Shown here: piece by piece, positions 48,495 through 48,552 of the stretch | Layout of the letters: each line of letters starts with the position of its first letter | How positions within the stretch are numbered: the stretch's first letter is position 1 | Assembly (NCBI GenBank): GCA_043425375.1 | Contig: JBHWQC010000063.1 | Location: 1 to 48,552, forward strand | Source: Atopostipes sp043425375 | GTDB taxonomy: Bacteria; Bacillota; Bacilli; Lactobacillales; Carnobacteriaceae_A | Direction of reading: 5' to 3' | DNA length: 48,552 nt | Notes under the pieces: generated by a model | What the model saw: the letters and a program-made list of their open reading frames with translations, nothing else | Told to the model about the DNA's origin: nothing | The model's database searches: none | Translations under genes and position numbers: made by a program

Positions 48495-48552
48495 TTACAT
48501 CTGGTAAGGGTGGGGTCGGAAAAACGACATCTACTGCAAATATCGGGACGGC
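48476..48552 (+). CDS. minD: Septum site-determining ATPase MinD (partial, 5' end)
   Basis: The first 25 codons are visible: MAKTIVITSGKGGVGKTTST, then ANIGT. The deviant Walker A motif KGGVGKTT is diagnostic of the ParA/MinD family, and the position after minC gives the name. GGGAGG lies 9 bases before the ATG, inside minC. The gene runs off the right edge. Confidence 0.96.
   Translation, partial: MAKTIVITSGKGGVGKTTSTANIGT

Overview
The window is chromosomal DNA of a low-GC Gram-positive bacterium of the order Lactobacillales. The best fit is the family Carnobacteriaceae or a near relative. This rests on the gene order (yqeG-yqeH-yhbY-nadD-yqeK-rsfS, then rpmF and the dcw division cluster, then ileS), strong AGGAGG ribosome sites, T-box leaders on tRNA synthetase genes, a zinc-free S4, EzrA and SepF. 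MreBCD followed by MinCD argues against streptococci. The species call is inference.

Layout. Positions 1-700 hold the end of a hydroxyacid dehydrogenase gene and a 41-bp tandem repeat. From 0.7 to 6.7 kb is a ribosome-assembly, NAD and tRNA-modification block: a YkuJ-like gene, yqeG, yqeH, yhbY, nadD, yqeK, rsfS, a methyltransferase and tmcAL. From 6.7 to 8.1 kb are a YceD-family gene, rpmF and a DUF3397 membrane protein gene. A frameshifted NERD-domain gene on the minus strand (8.4-9.2 kb) precedes mraZ.

From 9.4 to 23.6 kb is the division and wall cluster: mraZ, rsmH, ftsL, pbpB, mraY, murD, murG, divIB, ftsA, ftsZ, sepF, yggT, ylmH and divIVA. It builds lipid II, cross-links septal wall and assembles the Z ring. 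ileS follows under a T-box. A structured non-coding stretch (26.8-26.9 kb) separates ileS from a convergent xpaC-telA pair.

From 29 to 35 kb are a Nudix hydrolase, a small membrane protein, mtnN-luxS (S-adenosylhomocysteine recycling and AI-2), ald (minus), an aldo/keto reductase, rpsD with a structured leader, and a free-methionine-sulfoxide reductase gene (minus). From 35 to 48.5 kb are ezrA, the nifS-type desulfurase with thiI (4-thiouridine in tRNA), a membrane protein, valS under a second T-box, a HAD hydrolase, radC, a cold-shock gene, mreBCD, minC and the start of minD.

Almost everything is core genome, and I see no obvious new multi-gene system, mobile element or CRISPR array. The parts least explained by known features are small: a 34-codon ORF with a strong ribosome site overlapping the cold-shock gene, a nested inverted-repeat element after ileS, interlocked inverted repeats after the DUF3397 gene, the 41-bp minisatellite, a possible internal start in sepF, and a hairpin that can hide the rpsD ribosome site.
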